A stretch of 48,677 bases of DNA from Paulinella micropora (taxonomy: Eukaryota; Cercozoa; Imbricatea; Euglyphida). This document shows, piece by piece, positions 34,801 through 45,136 of the stretch; position 1 is the first letter of the stretch; each line of letters opens with the position of its first letter. The notes beneath the pieces were generated by a model. The model worked only from the letters and a program-made list of their open reading frames with translations, ran no database searches and had not been told where the DNA came from. The DNA lies in the NCBI GenBank assembly GCA_009731375.1, contig BJOX01000080.1, positions 492,105 to 540,781 of the forward strand. Direction: 5' to 3'. The translations under genes and the position numbers were made by a program.

Positions 34801-37655
34801 GGGCTGTATTACAACAAGAGGATGAGGAGAAGAAATTACGCCCAATCATGTTTATTAGTAGGAAGTTGTGTGCGGCGGAGAGAAACTATTGCACAAGGCA
34901 AAGAGAGGCGTTGGCGGTAGTATGGGCCCTCAAGAGGCTCAGAGAGTATTTGTGGGGAGGACCTCAATTTACTGTCAGAACTGATCATCATAACCTGTTA
35001 TGGTTGATGAATCATGAACAGACGGGACGGCTGGCGCGGTGGCAAGCGTTCTTGTCTTGTTTCGATTTTACAATGGTCCATCTACCGGGAAAGCGAAATG
35101 TGGTCGCTGATAGCCTCTCTAGGCTAGAGTTTAACTCAGAAGTATCGGCGTTGGTGTCCACGGTGGAGATGGAAGACTTGTCCACTGACAAGGTGTATGA
35201 GGTCAGCCACATTGAGGCGATGGAGATGGCGAGTGGAGTCCGATATGACCGCACAGGTCTACGGTACAGTCCACAAGGCCCGGATCACGGGATATGTTGT
35301 GAGCTACATACCCAGGAGGACGCTGAGTGGTCCTATGAGGTATATGAGAATGCGAAGGCGAACATAAGAGAGGAAGAGGAGACGCAGGAAGTTTATGCGG
35401 AGCCTCCTCAAGAGCGGAGAAGTGACCTAGACGATGACCCGGAAAGAATCGGGGTACGGCTAGAAGATGGTACTATCCATATAGCCTCGCCTACCGCATG
35501 GAGGCAACAACAGGCTCAAGATCCGGAGTTTAAAGAACTGATACAGTTATATCAGAACCCGGATGAGCTACGGATGACGAAAGCGATCAAAGATCAGATG
35601 AAGGAGATGGGATGGAGAGATGGTCTACTGTGGTACAAGGGCCTTCACGGTCGCTATGCGTCACAGCCGGACAAATGGACCCTTTGGGTACCGGAGAGTC
35701 TGAGACGATTTATATTTGTCGCAGCCCACAATTGCCCACTTTTGGCGCATCCGGGTCGACAACGAACTCATATGTTCGTAGCGAGGCGATTCTGGTGGAA
35801 GAAGATGAAGGAGGAGATAGATCAGGCGGTGGATGCATGCATCCCGTGCAAGATAAACAAAACACCACTGAAGGCAAATTTCGGCCTGATTGGCGAATTT
35901 CCTCTTCATGCGGGGATGTTTGAGTTTATACACATTGATCATGTGGGACCTTTCCCAGAATCGAAGGATGGTTACAAATACCTCCTTACGGCTATTGACA
36001 GAGCCACCAACTATGTGTGGATCATCCCTGTCAAAGACGTTACCGGCAAGACGACGGCCGAGGCGCTGATCGATAGGATCATCTCACAGATCGGAGTACC
36101 AAGAAAGATATGTTCTGATCGAGGCTCGGACTTTAATAACGAGGTCATCGACAAACTATCTAAGTATTACGGGATGAAATGGCAATATGTTACTGCCTAT
36201 AACCCGCGAGCAAATGGGAAAATCGAGCGGGTACACAGACCCCTCAAAGCCTCGCTAAAGATGTATTGCACGAAGAAGGAGAATCAAAGAGCATGGGTCG
36301 AGGCAGCACCATCATTTGCGTTTGCAATGAACTGTCTACCCTCTACGGCGTTAGGAGGCTCGAAGAGCTCAATCTCGCCATATCAGTTAGTATATGGGCG
36401 TGAGCCTGATATCCCGACTTCGCTCCTTCACCCAAAAGACACTTGGGCGGATGCGGATGAGTTGTTTGGGATGAGACTTAGAGTGAAGATGGAGGCGGAA
36501 CAAATAGTCAGGGCGCATAGAGAGGCGGAGCGCCGAAAGACTGATGCTGAAGGGGTGCGACAAGCGCACTTGGATCAGATCAAGTTCCAGGTCGGGGATA
36601 TTGTACTATTGTACCATCCTCAAGTCCCGAAGGGAGTCAGCTCTAAGCTGTTCACTCACTGGAAAGGACCTTATCAGATTATGGAACAGACGGGACCTCT
36701 GAATTACAAGATCAGGGGTAGAGGGAAGGTGCAAATTGTGAATGTAAGAAGGCTGATTAAGTATGATCCCTTCTTACTGGAAGATGAATCCGTTGAGGAG
36801 GCGTTAAAACGGATGAAGGATGATTTCAAAGAGGTGCCGCCCATCCACAAGGAGGCTGGCATAGACCAAGACGATGCTTATCGGGCACCGATAGCTGAGA
36901 AGGAGGAGAGTGAGGTGGACAGCAAGGAGAAGACTGACCGCATAAGCGCGGTGGGGACTCAGTCCAAGTCTCCGCGAGAGCATAGCGGAAAGAAGGAGAA
37001 GATCACAGAGGCGCAGCTAAGGAGAGCGCGGAATGATCTTATCAACGACCAACCGAGGAAGGCGATGAGGTCGATGAGATCAAAGGACGTCCACCAGGAG
37101 GAGGAGGGGACGGACACTGACCCAAACGCGGGCAACGTTGAGATTGTCCATGAGCGATGGAAGGAAGGCGATGCGATAGCAACCATCGCATGGGTGAAAA
37201 ATGTTTTCTATCTGATGAGACCAGCGGAACAACATGTCGCTGATGACACTCTCTCAGACTTATACTTGATGCGGGTCGTGGCGGTCCCACGACAGATGCG
37301 TGTCACACGGACACTCAAAATATCATCAGCCGCAAAGATAGTACAACCGATACTCCAGTTCTGGAGAAGTATGGACCCGGTTGAGGATCCAAAGGCAAGA
37401 CATTATCTGCCAGTATATAAAGACGCAAAAAGTCTCGAGACATGGGATGATACAATTACTCCCAGAGACAAGGATTACACTGCGTGGACCATTCAGACAC
37501 TGCCAAGAGGAGTGCTTGATGTCCCTTTTGAATTATCGTTGGGCGGAATCCCTAATAAGATCTGGGACATTCTCGAACAGTCAAAGTTCGATCTGACTTT
37601 TGTTGGTGGTCCTCCACCAGGCAAAGAAATCCGCGCCAGACGACGAAGGCAGTGA
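31842..37655 (+). CDS. pol: Pol of the Ty3/gypsy element (protease, RT, RNase H, integrase)
   Basis: Open for 1,937 codons after the gag TGA; residues below count from the GTG at 31875. A retropepsin-like domain has D179-T-M where D-T/S-G is usual, followed by GSILLSYDQLATMGAVIDC. RT: VIDLKNGFWQ (Asp737) and YIDD (815-818). RNase H: VVDTDAS (Asp967). Integrase: H-x6-H...C-x2-C zinc site, then Asp1355 (IDHVGPF), Asp1415 (CSDRGSDF) and Glu1451 (GKIERVHR), with 35 residues between the last two, then WKGPYQI (GPY/F module). About 330 further residues follow: a charged linker and a folded-looking segment around WKEGDAIATIAWVK and HYLPVYKD, ending RARRRRQ. No chromodomain is obvious. Probably made as a Gag-Pol fusion by stop readthrough. 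Confidence 0.9.
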   Translation: MEGEEERKEKTVKFNPKVTVLSNAVVQTGPTLPLCENKDVGTQRLQPQGSLIPVHTARLPMITDANRKARLAMEARRPMADVSPRPSKQPRTDSMSTVAAGGEQKDNVCTQVPQDNVAQIVNAPVPQNNKNVNEVKQEEKKEELKNLETRLQNLERKVLVLAANIHRPDALCYTELYCETLKTILKVGNDTMANINIVGRKFFNRYRDWVDGNMKKSTGTLKGVSSRTDITGIITLTFKLKSARVYRMDLYVVPGYHGSILLSYDQLATMGAVIDCAARRVIYGVKRGEENDIDPFNATDSYEAYELSLATDHKKMAIAHEALEVYVHPHVVRPDELSWTDNWESQVCTVTVPTCHWDKKSIDDLIEKRKEEIICVAQRSPSLARFAEGVGTDVHITNGYCFHAKVGEEKREAFVPRRTGRIPDTPPETIKSFITDFWGDEPTWPRSLSEVKKCLRTLFENNKPYTIILPYNEKAIWAQEIRDRLIDHPIPVPSRKQQLVVACRMGTREQSSAYKRKLRDLDKLKLIPQAFTCFDGFYTRKAPLQYARLIDMLVELGKDDEPDTVTYEKTGLDDVSEEDLGLEEDREPLKQHKQMSDEDFQEAARKILEEGVGTEKEKELLKAKLEANKEIFDPPHAGGVKPEDFTAVIYKIPGAEPSPAPRRANLSIHEAKIAEELARQLLNEDFIERSTSSIVSQPRIVPKPGGEWRLTVNYARVNKVLEEERNPLPTLEEGRRVLRNAKFYSVIDLKNGFWQIPLEEKSRWLTAFVVGMEIYQWKVLPMGLKQAPGLFQKAMQKMLSSQYDDLSDGGFMRRRGQKAGEYAFCYIDDIIVYSNTMEEHIDHLSDIFRRIGAFGLKCNLKKCQLAKTSVTYLGYEISHNRVSISKEKREEIMNRPIPKNRTELHSFLAMAQYYSQFIPDWGATRAKVEKMIDFGDFEKWDEEALQAFHALKDLIYKDPKDGGLVLTMPDFTKQFVVDTDASKFAIGAVLQQEDEEKKLRPIMFISRKLCAAERNYCTRQREALAVVWALKRLREYLWGGPQFTVRTDHHNLLWLMNHEQTGRLARWQAFLSCFDFTMVHLPGKRNVVADSLSRLEFNSEVSALVSTVEMEDLSTDKVYEVSHIEAMEMASGVRYDRTGLRYSPQGPDHGICCELHTQEDAEWSYEVYENAKANIREEEETQEVYAEPPQERRSDLDDDPERIGVRLEDGTIHIASPTAWRQQQAQDPEFKELIQLYQNPDELRMTKAIKDQMKEMGWRDGLLWYKGLHGRYASQPDKWTLWVPESLRRFIFVAAHNCPLLAHPGRQRTHMFVARRFWWKKMKEEIDQAVDACIPCKINKTPLKANFGLIGEFPLHAGMFEFIHIDHVGPFPESKDGYKYLLTAIDRATNYVWIIPVKDVTGKTTAEALIDRIISQIGVPRKICSDRGSDFNNEVIDKLSKYYGMKWQYVTAYNPRANGKIERVHRPLKASLKMYCTKKENQRAWVEAAPSFAFAMNCLPSTALGGSKSSISPYQLVYGREPDIPTSLLHPKDTWADADELFGMRLRVKMEAEQIVRAHREAERRKTDAEGVRQAHLDQIKFQVGDIVLLYHPQVPKGVSSKLFTHWKGPYQIMEQTGPLNYKIRGRGKVQIVNVRRLIKYDPFLLEDESVEEALKRMKDDFKEVPPIHKEAGIDQDDAYRAPIAEKEESEVDSKEKTDRISAVGTQSKSPREHSGKKEKITEAQLRRARNDLINDQPRKAMRSMRSKDVHQEEEGTDTDPNAGNVEIVHERWKEGDAIATIAWVKNVFYLMRPAEQHVADDTLSDLYLMRVVAVPRQMRVTRTLKISSAAKIVQPILQFWRSMDPVEDPKARHYLPVYKDAKSLETWDDTITPRDKDYTAWTIQTLPRGVLDVPFELSLGGIPNKIWDILEQSKFDLTFVGGPPPGKEIRARRRRQ

Positions 37656-38150
37656 TAAAGAAACTATTTTTCTTTATGCGTCTCAAATAAACTGATTGAT
37701 TGCTCACGGCGTATCATGATTTGATCATGCATCATCAGTTATCAATATGAATATTAAAAAGACTCAGCGATATAACTTGGCATTCGATCGCAACATACGA
37801 GTGCGAAAGGTCGATCGACGATGATACTACACCGTATACGGGGATCGCTAGTGTATTGAGCGATGGTGTTCCCGGGTATGACCCTTTCCAAGTCCTGGGA
37901 TGATGTTCTCGAAAATGAAATGTTCTCTGAAACTTTCATTAAATTATTTTTTACGATAGATTATATACTGTCGTACCTGAGCACGGTCAATCTCTACTTG
38001 TGTCGGTATATCGCAGGGTCGGGTACATACACCTCGACTTCGGATATAGCTATTAGGACTGGCCCCCTAATACTATATCATAGGATATCCGCCTTATACA
38101 AGGGTATGTCATTAAAAAAGACAATGTACTTACGATCTCCCTGTGAAAAA
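37656..38150 (+). other. 3' non-coding region of copy B, first part
   Basis: About 500 nt between the pol stop and the SINE insertion. Short frames are present, none recognisable. Confidence 0.5.
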
Positions 38151-38472
38151 TAATAATAATAATAATAATAATAATAGTGCTTCTCTGTCAATGGCTGATG
38201 CATTTCTGCACATGCGCCTCCATCGTCGCACCCGTGAGGGGAGTACGAAGAATTGACGATAAGCTCTAATGACACCCCCGCAAGGGCAGTTCCAACACTT
38301 CCAGACGGGCCGGTATGTTCAATGAAAATACTGGTCCAGAAATAGACCGGTATGTTCAATGAAAATACTGGTGGCCCCGACGGGAATCGAACTGGCGACA
38401 GGGCCCAGATGGTAGAACTTGACCACTGGGCTATCACGGTGTCCAAAATAATAATAATAATAATAGTAATAA
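38151..38472 (-). mobile_element. tRNA-derived SINE with ATT-repeat flanks, inserted in the retrotransposon
   Basis: The SINE body 38176-38444 reads on the minus strand. A box TAGCCCAGTGG is at 38423-38433 and B box AGTTCGATTCC at 38383-38393, about 30 nt apart as in a tRNA promoter. The body holds a short internal duplication of CCGGTATGTTCAATGAAAAT (about 38311 and 38349). AAT units lie on both sides. The acceptor and T stems no longer pair, so it is not a functional tRNA. It is the uninterrupted version of the copy at 5178-6097. Confidence 0.75.
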
Positions 38473-38749
38473 TAAGGAGATCAAGGGGGGAATACAGCAC
38501 CACGTTGCTTGTATTTTTTATTAATAGCACGTTTGTTCTTGACATACTGCCGAAAAAAAAAATTTGAGGGGAAGGAGTTCAAAATTTACAAGAAAGGCTA
38601 GAGAATCCGCTTTGACGTGCCGTATGAGGATATATTTATCGTCTTTTAGCGTCTATCCGTGGGTCGATGCGCTGTGTGGCATGACTCCATAGCGCATACT
38701 ATTTGCAGAAAGAAATCAGAAGGTGTATGACGAAAATGCTATTTCCGTC
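38473..38749 (+). other. 3' non-coding region of copy B, second part
   Basis: Unique sequence between the SINE and the purine tract, with no gene. Confidence 0.5.
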
Positions 38750-38769
38750 ATAAAATCGGGAGGGGGTAC
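38750..38769 (+). promoter_or_regulatory. Polypurine tract
   Basis: AAAATCGGGAGGGGGTAC lies immediately before the TGTAGG start of the 3' LTR, the expected place for plus-strand priming. Confidence 0.65.
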
Positions 38770-38784
38770 TGTAGGCATCACCCC
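38770..38784 (+). repeat. Start of the 3' LTR, cut by the gap
   Basis: TGTAGGCATCACCCC is identical to the 5' LTR start. The rest is lost in the gap. Confidence 0.9.
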
Positions 38785-38794
38785 NNNNNNNNNN
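38785..38794. other. 10-N gap between duplicate segments
   Basis: The left contig ends 15 bp into an LTR. The right contig begins inside the TTC repeat corresponding to 22763. Confidence 0.99.
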
Positions 38795-39034
38795 CGTCTT
38801 CTGCTTCTTCTTCTTCGCCTTCTCCTTCTCTTATCCTTCTCTTCTCCTTCTCCTTCTCCTTCTTCTTCTTCTTCTTCTTCTTCTTCTTCTTCTTCTTCTT
38901 CTTCTTCTTCTTCTCTTCTTCTTCTTTCACGCTTTTTTTTCAACATCATTTTACATAGCGGGAGGAAAATTTTGTGCATGTGGCCACTGGCAAGTCAGAA
39001 TGTTTAGCCAGTGCAGTCTCGTTGCTGAGGACTA

Positions 39035-39093
<59 letters not shown>

Positions 39094-39160
39094 GACTACC
39101 ACTACCACTACTACTACTACGACTACCACTACCACTACGACTACAACTACTACTACTACA

Positions 39161-39209
<49 letters not shown>

Positions 39210-39460
39210 TTACTACTACCACTTGTTCTTGTTCTTGTTCTTGTTGTTGTTGTTGTTCTTGTTCTTGTTCTTCTTCTTCTTCTTCTTCTTCTTCTGCTAC
39301 TGCTGCTGCTGCCTGCTGCGTCTGCTTATTCTTCTTTTTCTTCTTCTTCTCCTCTTCTTCCTCCTCCTTCTCCTCATTCTCCTTCTCCTCTTAATCCTCT
39401 TCCTCTTCTTCCACCTTCTCCTCTTCTCCTCCTTCTCCTCTTACTCCTCCAACAGTTTCC
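38795..39460. repeat. Duplicated TTC/TAC microsatellite tract
   Basis: Same unit order as 22763-23450 with different lengths: the TTC and TGC blocks are shorter, and the TAC block is longer with extra GACTACCACTACCAC units. Confidence 0.9.
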
Positions 39461-39509
39461 TTCTCTCTCCTTTTTCAAGTAATTTCTGTGTCCCTTTGGC
39501 AGAAAGCAC

Positions 39510-42500
39510 ATGGCAAGTTTGACCGCAGCCCCGCTCGATCTCGAATCCTGTGTTGCTAGCTTCTGCCAGTTTGCGTCAGACGAAGAACAAGAGGCAGAGG
39601 CAAAAAGAGCACTCAACTATGTACTGGTTGAAGTGCAGCGTGGACGGCTACAGCTGAAGGACCTTGTTAAGGCACTGGGCTCTTACTTAACACACAGTGA
39701 ACCAGCCGCAAGCGAGGGCTCCTACTTCTTGCCGAAGTTCTAATCCGCCTTCCCAAGCTTCGCCTGAACACTTCCTCCCTCGATACGCTACTGACTTTTT
39801 TCATCGGTCGTACCGAAGACTATCCGTGTGCAGCGGAAGTACTCAAGGCTTTGTTGGCGCTAGCTCAGCACCACCGCTTACCAGAGGGCAAGACCGCTTT
39901 CATTGTTCAACGTGTCTTTGCATCAATCACCATACAATCATTACCTCAGCCTGCGCGAAAGGATGCGTATGACCTTCTCTGGGCTTTTATGCAAAATCCA
40001 ACCACTTCTCGGGAACTTGAACGTATGCCAAAGGGAGCCTTTGCGGTTGGGCATGGATGGAGAGAAAGATCCTCGAAATCTCCTTACCTGTTTTCAACTT
40101 GTCTCCTCGGTCCTCTCACGCTTTTCGAAGGAGTCTATCTCTTCGGAGCTCTGTAATGAGCTCTTCGATGTCACTTCTTGCTATTTCCCCATAACCTTTA
40201 CACCTCCTCCCAATGATATATTCGGAATTACGGGAGACCAGCTTAAGAGAGGTCTTCTGGAAGTTTTCACTTCGACATCTTCTCTCGCATCCTTTGTGTT
40301 GCCTTTTCTGTTGGACAAAGTCGAATCCTTGGACGAGGCCATCAAATTAGATTCTCTTGAGGCACTCCAAGAATGCCTTCTTTGCTATGAGCTGCAAGCC
40401 CTGGGTCCCTTTCTTCCCAACCTGTGGGATAGCCTTCGGAAAGCTCTATCGTTCGCTGGGGGGCTAGAAGCACCGGTGACCTACGCGGTCCTAGCGTGCC
40501 AAAAAGCCTTGGCAGGTGTCCTCGCTCCTGATGAAATGGCCGGTTTCCAGACGTGGCATATTTCCAGTCCTTACTGGTCTGTGCTTGAGGTGCCTCTACT
40601 GGCAGACCTGGAACAAGATTTCAAAGTGCTTGACTCCAAGGCAGGACGCTCCATGGCAGCTGTGCTGGTTGCAGTTTCGTCTGCTTCCTTAAACGCACAC
40701 GCAAGATTGCTGGCAAAAGCCAAGCCGTTACTAGAAAATTTACATCATTCCAAATTGCATCCTTACCAGGTGACGTTCACTCATAAATGCGACTTAATAT
40801 TTGCTCCATTTGCGACTTTTGTTTTTCACTGTTGTGTCAGCGCGAGGCTTTTTTGGTGCTCTTGATTGATCTCTTGAACGCTGCACGGAGCTTGTTGCCT
40901 GTGGCGGCCAGGCTTCCAGGTCGACCTCTACCTCCTATGCAAACTCTTGGGATGGCATCGATGCTCATTAAGATATTCCTATACTCTATTCAATCGGATA
41001 CCAGCTCGGGCCTTCAAAGAATTTCCGACACAGAGCTCAAGGACTCAAACGTATTGGTTTATGAACAAATTCGATCTCTTTCTGTTCGCGGCATCGGTCT
41101 ACTGGCCATCTTTGGGTCTCACTTGCCAGAGCCTCCTCCTCCTCCTCCTCTCGCTCCTCCTTCTCCTTCTCCTTCTCCTCCTCCTCTTCCTTCTTCTTCT
41201 TCTTCTTCTTCTTCTTCTTCTTCTTCTTCTTCTTCTTCTCCCCCTCCTCCTCCTCCTCCTCCTCCTCCTCAGTATCCCTTGAAGAATATCATAGCAAATT
41301 CCCTCTCTCCGGCGGACAGCTGCGACTCTCTGCTCTCGCCATCTGATGTGGCGATGGTGACCGAGCACTTGACACGGCTTCTGTTTGCCTATCCATCCCT
41401 GGCTGTTCGGACCGAGTCTCTCAAGACTCTTCTCAGCCTGGCCCGCCACCGAATCACAGCTGTATTGAGCATCACTGTTCCTGTGCTGCGCTCCGGCCTC
41501 GCTACTCTGTGTTATCTCCCTGAATCAGGAGAGAATCCGACACCGTCAAAAGGTCTGGATCAAATTCCTCCATATCAAAGCTTGGAAAATACTCTGGAAG
41601 CAATAGCAGCTTTGTCGGAGTGGAACGAGGTCTTGAAGTCTCTCTTGCCTTCGCTTCTAGCGGTCCTGCGGAGGAGCATACCGGTCGTCCTTTTTCAATC
41701 GCAATCGACAGGTGCAAGAAGTTCGAACGAATCCTCCAGTTTCACGATTTCTATGGTTCTGTCTATTCTTGGATGCATGAAAAAGGTTATCGAGCAGGCT
41801 GAAAGTGAAGACCATCGTGACCATTACTTAGATGCTTTAGCGCTTTCCATCACTACAGCGCTCACTTCTTATCTTCTTGCTGCATTGGTCGCTACTCCTG
41901 TTGAAGAAGGCAGAGGGAAAAGCAAAGCTGTGGGGTCCAGAAAGCGCAAGAAAGGCAAGTCAACAAGAAAAGGAGAATTTCATGACCTCAATGCTACGGA
42001 TACCTCAGGCTTGAGAGTTTCCTCGTTTTTCTCCTCACAAGACAGCCGCTTGATCCAGTTAGTTAGCGATATCCTGCGTATTTTGTCATATGCTGCTTCA
42101 GCTCAAACTCAGCAAAAGCTAGTAGCTATTTTCAGCGAAGCATTCTTGGACGGGGATTTGTCGGCATTTGCAGAAGACAATAAACTTGGGTCTCCAGCTC
42201 TCTCATCATTCGAGCCTCTGGGCAGGAAAGATGCGAAACATGTACATCCTTTGCATATGCAACTGTTCCCTGTCTTTGCATCTATAATTGGCACGTTTCG
42301 CTTAGATGCGAATGTACCGCGCGCAAAGGACATTATTGACGCCCTGAGGCATTTCCTGCATGTATGCCTTGCAGAGGAAAGCCCACACTACAACATTTCT
42401 GAACAAGTGGCTGTCTCCGTGGCAGCTGTTCTTAACAAGTTGCCAGTGACGACTTTACGCCCATTGCTGCCACCACTTTTGGAGGACGGGCTCCTCAAAG

Positions 42501-43282
42501 TGGTGCGTGATGAATCTCTGTCAGTGATGTGCCGTGTTCGCTCACTGCGTGCTTATGCGTGGGTTGCGAAGGCGCTAATGATGTGTGGACAACAAGAAGG
42601 TTACCAGGCTGTGCACGTTTTGGCGGACCTGCTTGGAGGTCATGAACGCGAGGAACAACAGTCTCCAGACGTTCTGTCGCGTTCCGCAGCAGAAGCTTTT
42701 GGACTTGTTCTGACAGATTGCGACACGGCACTAAACAAACAGTGTCATGCCGTAAACCGGCCTTTGTACAAACAACACTTCTTCCATGAAGCGTTTCCGG
42801 TTCTGCTAAGTCTGCATCGTTCGAGTGCAAGCAAGTCTATGAACCGTGCCAATATCTTGTTTGCCTGTGTGCATTTGCTATCATCTCTTCCGCAGGCTGT
42901 GCTGATGAACAATAGAGATCTCGTTCTTCCATCTTTGCTGGAAGCAGTGTGTTTTCCTTGGCAAAAGGTGCAACTTGCCGAACTAGTTCATCGTGCACTT
43001 GCAACTCTGAAAGCTCTGTTCATTGAGGATCTGGCTCTCGTGACACCTCACAGTGACAGTCTTATACCACGACTGGTTGTCCTTGCGCAGACCCTTCCTA
43101 GTCCCGTAGCCAGGTTTCAAGCTGTGGCTTGTTTGGAAGAGTTCGCATCTCTTCCCTATCACCGCTTGTACGCTCACAAAGGTCTGGTTCTCAAAGGATT
43201 GCAGAATGTTCTTGATGACCGAAAGCGTGGCGTTCGAAGGAAGGCTGCTCGATGTCGTAATCTCTGGTTCACTCTGGATTGA
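39510..43282 (+). pseudogene. MMS19: Second copy of MMS19, frame broken over about 345 bp
   Basis: Equivalent to 23502-27301, with exons 39510-40769 and 40841-43282. A 4-bp deletion near 39706 shifts the frame and brings a TAA at 39741-39743. An 11-bp deletion near 40052 restores it (15 bp net). Everything downstream is open and nearly identical, including the 71-bp intron (40770-40840) and a slightly shorter Pro/Ser tract. Either this is a recently disabled duplicate, or it is a consensus error in a redundant contig. A functional product would require both deletions to be artefacts. Confidence 0.75.
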
Positions 43283-44106
43283 GAGATTATAAACAGCACT
43301 TTGTCCAGATAGACAAAAAAATTACACATCACTTTTGACTCAGTAAAAGCTTGTCACTTGGTAGGGGTGAGTGGGAAGTCGAAGTATGAGAGGGAAAGGG
43401 GTGAAAAGGTGATTCTTCAGAGTTAGAACGAAGGGAACAAAGCGAACGAAGGGAACAAAGCAAAGGTGACTCTTTATTTTTTTTACGCAAACACTTTTAA
43501 TAAGAGAATACTTGCCACTACTAGGAATTAGTGGAAAGCGTAAGACTTAGAGGGAAATAGAAGTGTTATTGTAGACTACCTTACTCAGTAGTATTAATAA
43601 TCCGGAGTCAAAGCTAAGTAGTTAATACTATCGTCTGCAGTTCAAACTTTATTAGAAGAACGCGGCAAGACAAAGAGCGGGTACGGGTTAGGCCGGACAC
43701 AAGTAATGGCTCTTACGACACTCATTACATATGCCGGGCCGTACTATCTATTAATAACCTAATCAATGTATTAATTGGTCGAAGGCTAACACTCCCCCTG
43801 GAGCAAAGTTAATTATTAAATTATTAATACCTGCATGTCCTATTAGTTATTCTGTGACAGTTATAAAACACAGACTCAAAACATACTTCAACTTTATATT
43901 GATAACTCTTACCCTGCCCCTCACTCTCTCCAAGAGATATAATTATGTCGACGGTGGCTACCCGACTTGCTGGGGCAAGTGTGTATCCGTATCAGTGCAG
44001 ATGATAAAGTAGCACAAATTAATATATATTTACCTATCTGCGCCCGGCTACAACATGCTTCCTTTTCAGCTCTACGAAAACTTGAAATCAGTAACTTGAC
44101 AGCAAG
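43283..44106. other. Duplicated 3' flank of MMS19
   Basis: Repeats 27302-28125 with a handful of substitutions. No gene recognised. Confidence 0.6.
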
Positions 44107-44350
44107 TGTAGGCATCACCCCCGGATAGCCGGTAAAAAGTACCTTTTCCTGGTGACAGGTGCACCAGCTTGTTTTTCAGTATTATTTGTCCGGATTGGAC
44201 CTGATGCCATTTTATTCCTTGTCTGTTGCCGTTTTCCTTTTTGGCTTCACTGGCCAGTGAGCTAATACAACGAGACATCATTCTCATCTTTTGAGGACTG
44301 TGTTTGGTTGTATTACCGACTTTTTACTAGCTATCGTTGGGGGCATTACA
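44107..44350 (+). repeat. 5' LTR of copy C (244 bp)
   Basis: Differs from copy B mainly by a small insertion (GGCCAGT type) near 44252. Same TGTA...TACA ends; the primer-site candidate follows at 44353. Confidence 0.65.
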
Positions 44351-45136
44351 TTTGGAGTCCACATCACTAGGGTGATTTCTTTCTGCTTTGCCACACAGGC
44401 AACAGAGTGAATTTTCACTGACCTGTCTCACACGGGGACGTCAGACGAAAACAAATACTCCAACACAGCTCCCTCATAACTCTTTCACAAAACAAATAAT
44501 TTGATTGGTCTCAAGCAGGTGTCTCGTACCCTCTAGCCCAATCAGTATCTGTGTGCTCACAAGGAGACATCAGATACAAACTCTCTGTCGTTCTTGCTGT
44601 TCTCACACAGAGACCAAGAAGAAGGAGGTGGACAGAAGAGTGAAGGAACACACACAAAACACAAACAAGCATAGGGACAGGAGCACAACACTCTACCCTT
44701 CTAGTTTGTGCATTTATCTGCATTATCTCACACATACGTCAGAGTATTTTTGCAAATCTCTGATCGTTTTCTAAAGGTAGGTCTGAGAACCTATCCGACC
44801 GACTGTCGACTTCTCAAGGAGAGCTTTTCTAGCTTCTCTATTACTATCTGTGTGTAGGTCCAAGTGCCTCATACTAGATACAATATAGAAAAGAAGGAGG
44901 AGAAAGTAATCTGAGTAAGGAGAACAAGAAATCGGAGAAAGTCTCAAAGACTATTTTTCTCAAACAAAAACAAACATACAAACAGTGTTTCATAGAGGAC
45001 AGGGAATCTTATCCTACCCTCTCTATTAGTTTCTCTCTTCACTAGTCAATCGACTGAAGGAGGAACAGAACACAAACGAACAAAAACCAAACATAGGAGC
45101 TGACACTGTCCTCCTGTTGATCACTACTACGACATC

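Larger units (their letters stand above)
28126..38784 (+). mobile_element. Ty3/gypsy LTR retrotransposon copy B, nearly complete
   Basis: Order: 236-bp 5' LTR, primer-site candidate, leader of about 770 nt, gag, in-frame TGA, pol (protease, RT, RNase H, integrase with GPY/F), 3' non-coding region with a SINE insertion, purine tract, and the first 15 bp of the 3' LTR before a gap. RNase H preceding integrase places it in the Ty3/gypsy (Metaviridae) group. Both ORFs are open, so it looks young or recently active. The right flank and target-site duplication are not visible. Confidence 0.93.

Noticed and set aside
38376-38444. tRNA gene on the minus strand (A and B boxes, CCA-like end)
   Set aside because: Acceptor and T stems do not pair, the sequence continues as a repeated element with an ATT tail, and the same sequence recurs at 6014-6097. 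It is a tRNA-derived SINE.
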